The notes beneath the pieces are model-generated. The model was not told the origin of the DNA and searched no databases. It worked only from the letters and a program-made list of their open reading frames with translations. Both the position numbers and the translations under genes were made by a program. Of a stretch of 15,219 nucleotides of DNA, positions 1-6,938 are shown piece by piece; within the stretch, counting starts at the first letter, position 1; each line of letters begins with the position of its first letter. Origin of the DNA: Alistipes sp. CAG:831 (GTDB lineage Bacteria > Bacteroidota > Bacteroidia > Bacteroidales > UBA932); the NCBI GenBank assembly GCA_000432775.1, contig HF990336.1, positions 4,594-19,812 of the forward strand, read 5' to 3'.

Positions 1-469
1 TGTAGGGTGGCCTGATGCCCTCGGGGTCGGTCAGTTCCAGGGCTCCGTACACCTCGTCGGTGGAGATGTGGTAGAAACGCTTCCCCTCGTATTTCTCCGG
101 AAGCGACTCCCAGTACACCTTCGCGGCCTGAAGGAGCGAGAGTGTGCCCATGACGTTGGTCCGGGCAAAGGTGAACGGGTCCTTGATGGAGCGGTCCACA
201 TGGCTCTCGGCGGCCAGATGGATGACTCCGTCTATGCCGTATTTCCGGAAGATGCCGCAGACCGTCTCGAAGTCACAGATGTCGGCACGCACGAACTCGT
301 AGTTCGGGGCCTTCTCGATGTCCTTGAGGTTCGCCAGGTTGCCAGCGTAGGTCAGCTTGTCCAGGTTCACTATGCGGTACTCAGGGTATTTGTTCACGAA
401 GAGGCGCACCACATGGCTCCCTATGAAGCCAGCGCCCCCGGTTATCAGTATGTTGCGCTTGTATTCCAT
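1..469 (-). CDS. rfbB: dTDP-glucose 4,6-dehydratase, N-terminal part (cut by window edge)
   Basis: This enzyme converts dTDP-glucose to dTDP-4-keto-6-deoxyglucose in the cytoplasm, the second step of dTDP-L-rhamnose and related deoxysugar synthesis. I translated 156 residues from the ATG at 469-467. They show the short-chain dehydrogenase NAD-binding motif GGAGFIGS (residues 11-18), DKLTYAGN (37-44), LAAESHVDRSI (85-95) and the catalytic STDEVYG (136-142). The Thr-Asp-Glu triad typical of RmlB is intact. The YxxxK pair and the C-terminal half lie outside the window. The start is 12 bp downstream of the rfbA stop, so the two genes are probably cotranscribed. No other family fits this motif set. 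Confidence 0.96.
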   Translation of the reverse strand, partial: MEYKRNILITGGAGFIGSHVVRLFVNKYPEYRIVNLDKLTYAGNLANLKDIEKAPNYEFVRADICDFETVCGIFRKYGIDGVIHLAAESHVDRSIKDPFTFARTNVMGTLSLLQAAKVYWESLPEKYEGKRFYHISTDEVYGALELTDPEGIRPPY

Positions 470-481
470 TAAATAAAAGTA

Positions 482-1393
482 TTATTTGTCATGATGTTTT
501 CTAGCCAGTTTCTGCTCTTCCTCGTCAGCTATGCGGAACAGGTACTGTCCGTACTGGTTCTTTGCCATGGGCTTGGCCGTCTCGCGGAGCTGGTCGGGAG
601 TAATCCAGCCGCTGCGCAGGGCAATATCCTCCAGACAGGCCACCTTCTGTCCCTGACGCTTCTCTATCACCTCTATGAATGTGGATGCCTCGGCCAGGGA
701 GTCATGAGTTCCGGTATCCAGCCAGGCGAATCCGCGTCCCAGGGTCTCCAGACGAAGCTTTCCCCGCTCCAGGAACTCCTGGTTGACGGAGGTTATCTCC
801 AGCTCGCCGCGGGCCGACGGCCTGACATTGGCAGCCACATCCACGACCTCGTTGGGATAGAAATAGAGGCCGGTCACGGCATAGTTGGACTTGGGCTCCT
901 TCGGCTTCTCCTCGATGCTCAGGACATTGCCCTTGGAGTCTATCTCCGCCACGCCGTAGCGCTCGGGATCGGCCACCCAGTAGCCGAAGACAGTAGCCAG
1001 GCCCTCTTTCTCAGCCCTGTTCACCGCGCGGCGCAGCATGACTGTAAAGTAACTGCCGTAGAAGATGTTGTCTCCCAGCACCAGACAGGCAGCGTCGCTC
1101 CCGATGAACTCCCTGCCGATGATGAAGGCCTGGGCCAGTCCGTCAGGAGACGGCTGCTCGGCATACTCGAAACGGACACCGAATTCGGAACCGTCACCGA
1201 GAAGACGCCTGAAGCCGGGCAGGTCGGCCGGTGTGGATATTATGAGTATTTCCCGTATACCTGCCAGCATCAGCACGGATATGGGATAATACACCATCGG
1301 TTTGTCGTAGATAGGTATCAGTTGCTTGCTTATACCCTTGGTTATCGGGTAGAGTCTGGTGCCGGAGCCTCCGGCTAATACGATTCCTTTCAT
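482..1393 (-). CDS. rfbA: Glucose-1-phosphate thymidylyltransferase
   Basis: This enzyme makes dTDP-glucose from glucose-1-phosphate and dTTP, the first committed step toward dTDP-rhamnose and other dTDP sugars for surface polysaccharide. The 303-residue product starts MKGIVLAGGSGTRLYPITKG, the nucleotidyltransferase signature. It continues with SKQLIPIYDKPMVYYPI (22-38), EQPSPDGLAQAF (79-90), the metal-binding GDNIFYG (107-113) and EEKPKEPKSNYAVTG. RmlA proteins are usually about 290 residues, so this one is full length with a short charged tail ending KLARKHHDK. The ATG at 1393 is the natural start because the glycine-rich loop begins directly after it. rfbB follows after 12 bp. A -7 promoter element lies just upstream, so the pair probably has its own promoter rather than depending on the AsmA gene. 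Confidence 0.97.
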   Translation of the reverse strand: MKGIVLAGGSGTRLYPITKGISKQLIPIYDKPMVYYPISVLMLAGIREILIISTPADLPGFRRLLGDGSEFGVRFEYAEQPSPDGLAQAFIIGREFIGSDAACLVLGDNIFYGSYFTVMLRRAVNRAEKEGLATVFGYWVADPERYGVAEIDSKGNVLSIEEKPKEPKSNYAVTGLYFYPNEVVDVAANVRPSARGELEITSVNQEFLERGKLRLETLGRGFAWLDTGTHDSLAEASTFIEVIEKRQGQKVACLEDIALRSGWITPDQLRETAKPMAKNQYGQYLFRIADEEEQKLARKHHDK

Positions 1394-1420
1394 ATTGTCA
1401 GGTTAAATGAAGTTATTCTG

Positions 1421-1428
1421 CAAACTTA
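1421..1428 (-). promoter_or_regulatory. Bacteroidota -7 promoter element before rfbA
   Basis: The minus strand reads TAAGTTTG, a full match to the Bacteroidota -7 consensus TAnnTTTG, 27 bp before the rfbA ATG. No matching -33 TTTG was found at the usual distance. It lies in the 74-bp gap after the AsmA gene, so rfbA-rfbB probably has its own start site around 1413-1416. Confidence 0.5.
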
Positions 1429-1467
1429 CAAAAGAATTTCCAACATCCGCCATGTCTTCTGCCGTTT

Positions 1468-4400
1468 TTACCGCCCGCTGCCCGCAGATTCCTCAACTGA
1501 TGGCGCGGAAGGGGCTTCCGGTGGCAGCGGCGTCACCTTCTCCCACTGGATGGAGTCGTCCTCGAAACTGATACGGTGATGCCGGCGCACGGAATCCCGC
1601 CTGTGCTCCCAGTCGATACGGGCACGTCTGGCCGCCCTCTCGTTCCAGCGGCTCCGCTCACTGGCCCGCCTGAACCGGTCGGTTATCTCCTCGCTCAGAT
1701 TAAGTCTGACCGAATCTATCTTCCTGGTCTCCACCGGAGTGACTGCATCCTTATACTTGGCCCGTCCGATACCGAAGCGCATGTCGTCAGGCGTTCCCCG
1801 TACATTGAGCCCAGCCTTGAACGGCAACGGGGACTTGAGGATGGAGATATGGTAGTCAAAGCTCATATCCAGGTTCTGAACCCCGCCTACAGCCGCCTGA
1901 TAGCGGTCTATCTCCACCAGGAACGGATATATATTGACACTGCCGTCGTCCACTGTAATGTTGACCGAGATGCTGTCTATGAGGTTTTCTTCCTTATTCT
2001 TGAACATCAGTTTCCTGGATATCTTGGCAAAGGTCTCGCCGTCCATCAGGACCAGAGAGTCTCCCCTTATGTAGACGGCCGCCCTCAGCGAAGGTATACT
2101 GATATTGAGCAGGGAGTCCAGCACACCCTCAGCCGCCACATCCACCTGCACCTTGCCCTTGAAGGACTGGAGCATGGGCACCAGCGAATCTATGGCCGGA
2201 GTAGCGTCCACCAGCGAGGCGATGTCGATGTCATGCACCTTGAAGTCAAAACCCGCATAACCGAATTTCGAGGAAGCGGCCTTGTAGATCAGGGACGCAC
2301 TCAGTGACGCGCTGTCCAGAGCATTGAGCGTAAGGCTGTCAAGATAGATATGGCTGTCCTTGAGTTCGGCCTTGCCCTTGATGTTCCGGAAGACATATTT
2401 GCCGAAGCGCATTCTGTCGATGTCCGTAGTCAGGTCAAAATTGATGTTGCCGGGCACCTCGAACAGGCGCAGTGCGGTCGATGCGGTATCCGCCTCGATC
2501 TCCTGCTCCGCAGCCTCCGGAGTGGAGAATGCCCTCATCAGCTGATTGACATTGAGATTTTTGGAACTTATATCCAAGTCAGCCCTCAGCATGCGTCCGT
2601 GCCTGAGAGTTCCGTAAAGATTGTACACCGCTCCGGAAAGGGTCACATTGGAACGGCCGATTCTGATCACGGCTTTCTCAAGATTGATTTTCCTGTCTCT
2701 GAATTTGATCACGGTACGGTTGAAGCGCACAGGCAGGGCGCATTGAGGCGTATTGACTATCAGACGGTTGAATCTGAGCGTACCGGACGGCAGCCAGAGC
2801 GAGTCCCGCACCCTCTCAGCCTGCAGCCGGATTACCCCCTTCTTCATACCACCTGTTATTTCCCCTGCCTTGGCAAATATGGAATCGGTCTCGACATTGA
2901 GATTGAGCCTGGGCTTTCTTTCCGCCCCGTTTCCCGGCCTGAGGGATGCCTTTACCTTTCCCTGGGCGCAGAATACACCGAGAGAGTCTCCCATCCCTCC
3001 TCTGAGACGGTTGAAGTCCACAGTGACCGACGGCCTCCAGACAGAATCCCTCAGCTTGTCCGCCTGCAGGGACACCTGCCCCTTGTTGAAGCCGCCCCTG
3101 ACATCCCCGTACTTGGCGAAGAGAGAGTCTGTCTCTATCTCCACCCCTATTCTGGGCCTGTCCTTTCTTTCAGGATTGGGTCCCAGAGATGCGGTGACTC
3201 CGCCCCTGCCCAGGAAAAGCCTGAGGGAATCCCCGACCGAAGCCCCTGCACGGTTCATCCTGAAATCCGCCTTCACCTGGAAGACCCTGGTGGTATCCTT
3301 CGGACGGGTGGAGATGACTTTCAGAGTCATACTGTCGGCCAGTGCCTTGATACGCGGGCTCTCCAGATGCAGCCTGGAGATTTCACCGTTCACACCCAAT
3401 GCCCTTGCGCCAAAGAACTTGAGGTCAATGTCCCCGACCGCGTCTATACCATGCGCGGTATCCTTGACTGTCACCCCGTCCAGGTCCAGCTTACCGGCCG
3501 CGAAGATACGCCCGAAGTCCTGGTTACGGATGGTTGACAGCCTGGTACGCACCTTCAGGTCGGCGTCCAGCATGCCCGAATACTCTATGCCGGCCTGAAG
3601 GGGAAATGTCTTACTGATATTGCCCAGATCAACTTTTGCCTTGGTATTCAGCACTATTAGCGGATCCTCGAAGAGTTCGGTCACTTTTGCATCGGCCAGG
3701 ACATCGATATCATTGCCCTGCAGCTTGAAAATCTTAAGATCCAGATAGGACTCCCGCTCGCGCATCAGATCCACGAAGGCGTCGAAATCCGCTGCCAGAT
3801 GGTCTATGCCGTAGGGAAGTCCTTCGTACCTGGCGGAAGCATCCCCTATCTTGAGGCACAGCGACACAGCCGGCATCAGGTCCTTGCCGTAGGCTCCGGT
3901 CACAGCGCCTTCCAGCTGTACCCTGCCGTCAGCAGTCAGGTCCTGATGCTTTACCACAGACTCCGGAATGAGCCTGAGGGCCTTCTCCACAGAAGGAGCC
4001 ACGGCCCCGAACGACAGATTCAGGTCTACAGCCTTGCGGACCGTATCCCGCACCGCAGTACCGCTGAGAGAGAGGTTGATGTCATTGATTCCCAGTTCCG
4101 CATTGCGCAGCACGACCTTCATGCTGTCGGCATTGTATCCTACCTGAGTATTGAGCCGCACGGCCGTCCTCCGCAGCAGAAGGTCGCCCTTCTGTCCGAA
4201 CAGCAGGTCCCTGCAGGAGAACTCCACCCCGGCGGCAGCTCCCCTCACCCCGGCTCCCATCCGTAGGCGGGTATTCACTCCAAGGACCCGCGCATATACA
4301 TCATTGGAACGGTCATTGAAGACAATATTGGCATCCCTGATCCTAAGCGACCGCAGGACAATGGATTTAGGGCGGAATCCGCCGGAAGTGTCCGCATCCG

Positions 4401-4887
4401 CTGTCTCCACCGTATCCTGGGAAGGAGGGATGAAATTCCAATTGGCACGCCCCTCCGCATCCCGGTAAGCATAGACCATGGCACTGTCCAGCAGCACGCG
4501 GTGAATCACCACGCGGTCGTCCTTCAGCAGGGCCGCGGGGTTGAACGTCACGCGGCAGCGCTTGAACCGCAGCAGGGAATCCCGGTGGGGCATCAGGTGT
4601 TTCTCCGTCTCCGTGGAATCCACGGTCCTACGGACTGTCAGCTCCCCGTCCTCTATCCTGAGGGTAAATCTGGGAAATGATGAGAAAAATTCCAGGTCCA
4701 CCGAGCCTATCCTTACGTCGGCATCGAGATATTTGTCCGCCGCATCCTCCACTATCGGAGTCAGTTTGGAAGGGGTGAATACAATCCACAAGGCCACCGC
4801 TATGGCCACAACGCACAGGCCAAGCAGGGATGCGAGGGATATCAGGGTAATTTTTAGGGGCTTCTTCAATCCTGGTCTCATAGGCAT
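1468..4887 (-). CDS. AsmA family inner-membrane-anchored envelope protein
   Basis: This 1139-residue protein belongs to the AsmA family of large periplasmic, beta-rich proteins anchored by one N-terminal helix. Relatives are linked to outer-membrane assembly and to phospholipid transport between membranes; the role here is inferred. After a short basic stretch there is one membrane segment at about residues 12-34, then the AsmA N-terminal pattern (FTPSKLTPIVEDAADKYLDA, then VRIGSVDLEFFSSFPRFTL). The C-terminal AsmA-like pattern ISILKSPLPFKAGLNVRGTP is also present. The protein ends in an unusual Arg/Glu-rich tail and a Pro/Ala/Ser stretch. Residues about 552-632 and 633-713 are a tandem duplication. 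The start is ATG 4887; a second Met two codons later is equally possible. The DUF4251 gene lies 60 bp upstream. Confidence 0.88.
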   Translation of the reverse strand: MPMRPGLKKPLKITLISLASLLGLCVVAIAVALWIVFTPSKLTPIVEDAADKYLDADVRIGSVDLEFFSSFPRFTLRIEDGELTVRRTVDSTETEKHLMPHRDSLLRFKRCRVTFNPAALLKDDRVVIHRVLLDSAMVYAYRDAEGRANWNFIPPSQDTVETADADTSGGFRPKSIVLRSLRIRDANIVFNDRSNDVYARVLGVNTRLRMGAGVRGAAAGVEFSCRDLLFGQKGDLLLRRTAVRLNTQVGYNADSMKVVLRNAELGINDINLSLSGTAVRDTVRKAVDLNLSFGAVAPSVEKALRLIPESVVKHQDLTADGRVQLEGAVTGAYGKDLMPAVSLCLKIGDASARYEGLPYGIDHLAADFDAFVDLMRERESYLDLKIFKLQGNDIDVLADAKVTELFEDPLIVLNTKAKVDLGNISKTFPLQAGIEYSGMLDADLKVRTRLSTIRNQDFGRIFAAGKLDLDGVTVKDTAHGIDAVGDIDLKFFGARALGVNGEISRLHLESPRIKALADSMTLKVISTRPKDTTRVFQVKADFRMNRAGASVGDSLRLFLGRGGVTASLGPNPERKDRPRIGVEIETDSLFAKYGDVRGGFNKGQVSLQADKLRDSVWRPSVTVDFNRLRGGMGDSLGVFCAQGKVKASLRPGNGAERKPRLNLNVETDSIFAKAGEITGGMKKGVIRLQAERVRDSLWLPSGTLRFNRLIVNTPQCALPVRFNRTVIKFRDRKINLEKAVIRIGRSNVTLSGAVYNLYGTLRHGRMLRADLDISSKNLNVNQLMRAFSTPEAAEQEIEADTASTALRLFEVPGNINFDLTTDIDRMRFGKYVFRNIKGKAELKDSHIYLDSLTLNALDSASLSASLIYKAASSKFGYAGFDFKVHDIDIASLVDATPAIDSLVPMLQSFKGKVQVDVAAEGVLDSLLNISIPSLRAAVYIRGDSLVLMDGETFAKISRKLMFKNKEENLIDSISVNITVDDGSVNIYPFLVEIDRYQAAVGGVQNLDMSFDYHISILKSPLPFKAGLNVRGTPDDMRFGIGRAKYKDAVTPVETRKIDSVRLNLSEEITDRFRRASERSRWNERAARRARIDWEHRRDSVRRHHRISFEDDSIQWEKVTPLPPEAPSAPSVEESAGSGR
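2749..3234 (-). repeat. 81-codon tandem duplication inside the AsmA gene
   Basis: Two consecutive 81-residue units align without gaps. Unit A begins GDSLRLFLG (codon at 3234) and unit B begins GDSLGVFCA (codon at 2991). Shared landmarks are GDSL, ETDS-FAK-G, GG-KG, LQA--RDS-W-PS and FNRL. By direct reading about half of the positions are identical. The DNA copies have diverged, so this is an old duplication that extends the beta-rich groove rather than recent slippage. Confidence 0.85.
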
Positions 4888-4925
4888 AAAAAAAACTTGC
4901 AGCAGTATTAAACTTGCCGCAAGTT
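4888..4925 (-). terminator. Terminator-like hairpin with alternative fold, directly before the AsmA ATG
   Basis: Read on the minus strand, AACTTGC (4925-4919) can pair with GCAAGTT (4900-4894), followed by a T-run down to 4888, right at the AsmA start codon. The same AACTTG can instead pair with the nearer CAAGTT (4916-4911) over a 3-nt loop, which excludes the first fold. It could be a weak terminator for the DUF4251 gene or an attenuator-like switch. The 7-bp stem is short, so confidence is modest. Confidence 0.4.
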
Positions 4926-4947
4926 AGTAAAAATTTCCGTATCCGCG

Positions 4948-5490
4948 TCACAGCGACAACCCTTCGTACACCGTGGAGAGCTCGGTCGGAACTATACTGC
5001 CGACCAGTGAGATGTCATTGGAACTGTAGTTGGGGTCAATACGCACTGTGGCGGTAGTACCGTTCTTCGGCAGGGTGAACGTAATCTTGCAGGAGGCCAC
5101 GGCACCCGACACATACATCGACAGGGACACAGTCCCTTTACGGCTCACCCTGAAATCCACGTCCGATATATTTCCGTCCACCGTCACTCCGCCGACACCG
5201 TTGACACCGGGGCCGCTGAAAGGAGCGACCTGTATCACAGCGCGGTCATCCTTGACGGATACAAAATTGGTCATGGACGTCACCATGACATTCTCTCCTC
5301 TCTTGAGCACCAGGCGGTCGGCCTCAAGCACGAAATCCATATTCTTCATAGTCTCCACGGTTGCCGCGAATCTGACCGAATCCTCATACGCCTGCATGGC
5401 CCTGCGGGTCTGCCTGTCCTGAGGCACGGCTCCTGACGCGGACACTCCTGCGGTCAGCGCCAGCATCAAAACGATAATCATTCCTTTCAT
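4948..5490 (-). CDS. DUF4251 family exported protein
   Basis: This 180-residue protein belongs to DUF4251, a family of small exported proteins of unknown function found in Bacteroidota. It starts with a signal peptide (MKGMIIVLMLALTAGVSASG) and a likely cleavage near residue 20. A charged helix (DRQTRRAMQAYEDSVRF) follows, then the family core: VLEADRLVLKRGE, MTNFVSVKDDRAVIQV, NGVGGVTVDGNISD and the C-terminal RIDPNYSSNDISLVGSIVPT. I chose ATG 5490 over upstream in-frame codons because the signal peptide begins there and GGAG lies 6 bp upstream (5500-5497). The AsmA gene follows after 60 bp. Its divergent neighbour is the metal-efflux operon, but nothing links it to metals. Confidence 0.88.
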   Translation of the reverse strand: MKGMIIVLMLALTAGVSASGAVPQDRQTRRAMQAYEDSVRFAATVETMKNMDFVLEADRLVLKRGENVMVTSMTNFVSVKDDRAVIQVAPFSGPGVNGVGGVTVDGNISDVDFRVSRKGTVSLSMYVSGAVASCKITFTLPKNGTTATVRIDPNYSSNDISLVGSIVPTELSTVYEGLSL

Positions 5491-5520
5491 ATCTGTCTCC
5501 TTTTTTATTTGATTCACCTC

Positions 5521-5528
5521 CAAAAATA
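5521..5528 (-). promoter_or_regulatory. Bacteroidota -7 promoter element before the DUF4251 gene
   Basis: The minus strand reads TATTTTTG, matching TAnnTTTG, 30 bp before the DUF4251 start codon. This would give a leader of about 24 nt that includes the GGAG ribosome-binding site. No good -33 TTTG was found at the usual distance. Confidence 0.45.
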
Positions 5529-5562
5529 CAAATACCGTACCGCAGGCAGGCGGACAGCCTTC

Positions 5563-5599
5563 TTTGCAACAGGGTTGCACGGGATGAAATATACATTTG
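5563..5599 (+). promoter_or_regulatory. Promoter and palindromic operator candidate of the metal-efflux operon
   Basis: TACATTTG at 5592-5599 fully matches the Bacteroidota -7 consensus TAnnTTTG and lies 34 bp before the adaptor ATG. A TTTG occurs at 5563-5566, but the 25-bp spacing to the -7 element is longer than usual. Overlapping it is a perfect inverted repeat, TGCAAC-AGG-GTTGCA (5565-5579), in the position where a repressor or activator would act on this promoter. No regulator gene is present in the window. Confidence 0.45.
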
Positions 5600-5633
5600 C
5601 GGCGTTTATTAACAACCGAAATACTTTTCTTAC

Positions 5634-6926
5634 ATGAAACAGACGATAAAGACATTCCTTCTGGGCGTACTCTGCACCGCCACGTGCTACGTCCTCTCAT
5701 CCTGCAACAACAACTCCAGTTCCGGCCAGGGCCACTCCCACAGCGAGGAGGTCCACGACCATGCGCATCATGACCACGAAGCCCATGACCACGAGGCCGA
5801 TGACCACAGCCATGAGGGCCACGACCATGAGGGCCACAACCATGACGGACACAACCATGACGGACACGACCACGGCCATTCGCATGAGGGAGGCAACGCC
5901 AGTCCCGATGAGATAACCCTCAGTGCCGAGAGCGCCGCTGCCGCCGGTGTGACGGCAGAAGTCATTGTCCCCGGTCCTTTCCGCGGAGTCCTCGAAGTGA
6001 GCGGCCGCATCATGCCGGCTCCCGAGGATGAGACAACCGTCGTGGCAAGCGTGCCCGGTATCGTTTCCTACGCAGCGCCCCTGATTGAGGGCAGCCGGGT
6101 CAATGACGGCAGCCCGATGTTCACCATCTCCTCCCGCCACCTGCAGGACGGAGACCCTGTACAGAGGGCCAGGATCGAATATGAAACTGCAAGGCAGGAA
6201 TATGAAAGAGCCGCAAAACTGGTGGAGGACAATATCGTCTCCCGTCAGGAATACGAGGCCGCAAAGGGCCGCTACGAGACAGCCCGCCTGACCTATGAGG
6301 CACTCGCCTCGAACGGCGGCGAGAACGGGACGGCTGTGAAATCCCCCGTCAGAGGCTATGTCAAGACCTGTCTGGTAAAGGAAGGAGACTATGTCACGGT
6401 AGGCACCCCCCTGGCCAAGGTAGTCGCCGGCAGCAGGCTCTATCTCAAGGCCGATGTTTCCGAAAGATACCTCAACCGCCTCCCCGGTGTGAATGATGCG
6501 AACTTCAGGCTCTCCTACGGCGACCGCGTCTACACCGCCTCCCGGCTCGGAGGCCGCCTGCTCGGCTACGGCCGCTCGACCGACGAGACCAATGCCTACA
6601 TCCCCGTGACATTTGCCTTCAACGGCACGGAAGAGATTCTCCCCGGAGCCTTCGCCCAGGTATGGCTGCTCTCCGCCGAGAGGGACGGAGTCATCTCCCT
6701 TCCGGTTGAAGCCGTCACCGAGTCCCAGGGCCACTATTTCGTATATATCAAGCTGGACGAGACCTGCTACAAGAAACAGGAAGTCACCCTCGGTGCCACC
6801 GACGGACAGCGCTATGAGATCCTCTCCGGCCTCAAGGGCGGAGAAAACGTAGTGACCCGCGGAGCCACACACGTCAAGCTCGCCTCAGCCGGCAACCTCA
6901 TCCCCGCCCATACCCACAACCATTAA
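5634..6926 (+). CDS. RND heavy-metal efflux periplasmic adaptor lipoprotein with His-rich N-terminus
   Basis: This 430-residue membrane-fusion protein (CusB/CzcB/HlyD type) links the inner-membrane pump to the outer-membrane channel and may hand over metal ions. It starts with a lipoprotein signal (lipobox LSSC, Cys24), so it should be lipid-anchored. Residues 34-84 hold 21 histidines among Asp, Glu and Gly, a likely metal-binding tail. The barrel-sandwich halves follow (VVASVPGIVSYAAPL, then VKSPVRGYVKTCLVKEGDYV), flanking a coiled-coil hairpin at about 177-225 (RIEYETARQEYERAAKLVED). A beta-barrel and membrane-proximal domain (LPVEAVTESQGHYFVYI) come next, and the end is AHTHNH. The pump gene follows after 12 bp. 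The metal cannot be told from this protein; Zn, Co, Ni, Cd or Cu are all possible. Confidence 0.93.
   Translation: MKQTIKTFLLGVLCTATCYVLSSCNNNSSSGQGHSHSEEVHDHAHHDHEAHDHEADDHSHEGHDHEGHNHDGHNHDGHDHGHSHEGGNASPDEITLSAESAAAAGVTAEVIVPGPFRGVLEVSGRIMPAPEDETTVVASVPGIVSYAAPLIEGSRVNDGSPMFTISSRHLQDGDPVQRARIEYETARQEYERAAKLVEDNIVSRQEYEAAKGRYETARLTYEALASNGGENGTAVKSPVRGYVKTCLVKEGDYVTVGTPLAKVVAGSRLYLKADVSERYLNRLPGVNDANFRLSYGDRVYTASRLGGRLLGYGRSTDETNAYIPVTFAFNGTEEILPGAFAQVWLLSAERDGVISLPVEAVTESQGHYFVYIKLDETCYKKQEVTLGATDGQRYEILSGLKGGENVVTRGATHVKLASAGNLIPAHTHNH
5814..5873 (+). repeat. 15-bp tandem repeats encoding GH(D/N)H units
   Basis: Four in-frame 15-bp units begin at 5814, 5829, 5844 and 5859 and encode EGHDH, EGHNH, DGHNH and DGHDH (residues 61-80). 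They differ at only a few bases. Because they are multiples of three, slippage would lengthen or shorten the histidine tail without breaking the gene. Confidence 0.85.
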
Positions 6927-6938
6927 TCCGCGACAGCC

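Noticed and set aside
5491..5700. Longer start for the DUF4251 protein (70 extra codons)
   Set aside because: It would run through the promoter region and into the adaptor gene. The signal peptide and GGAG site support the start at 5490.
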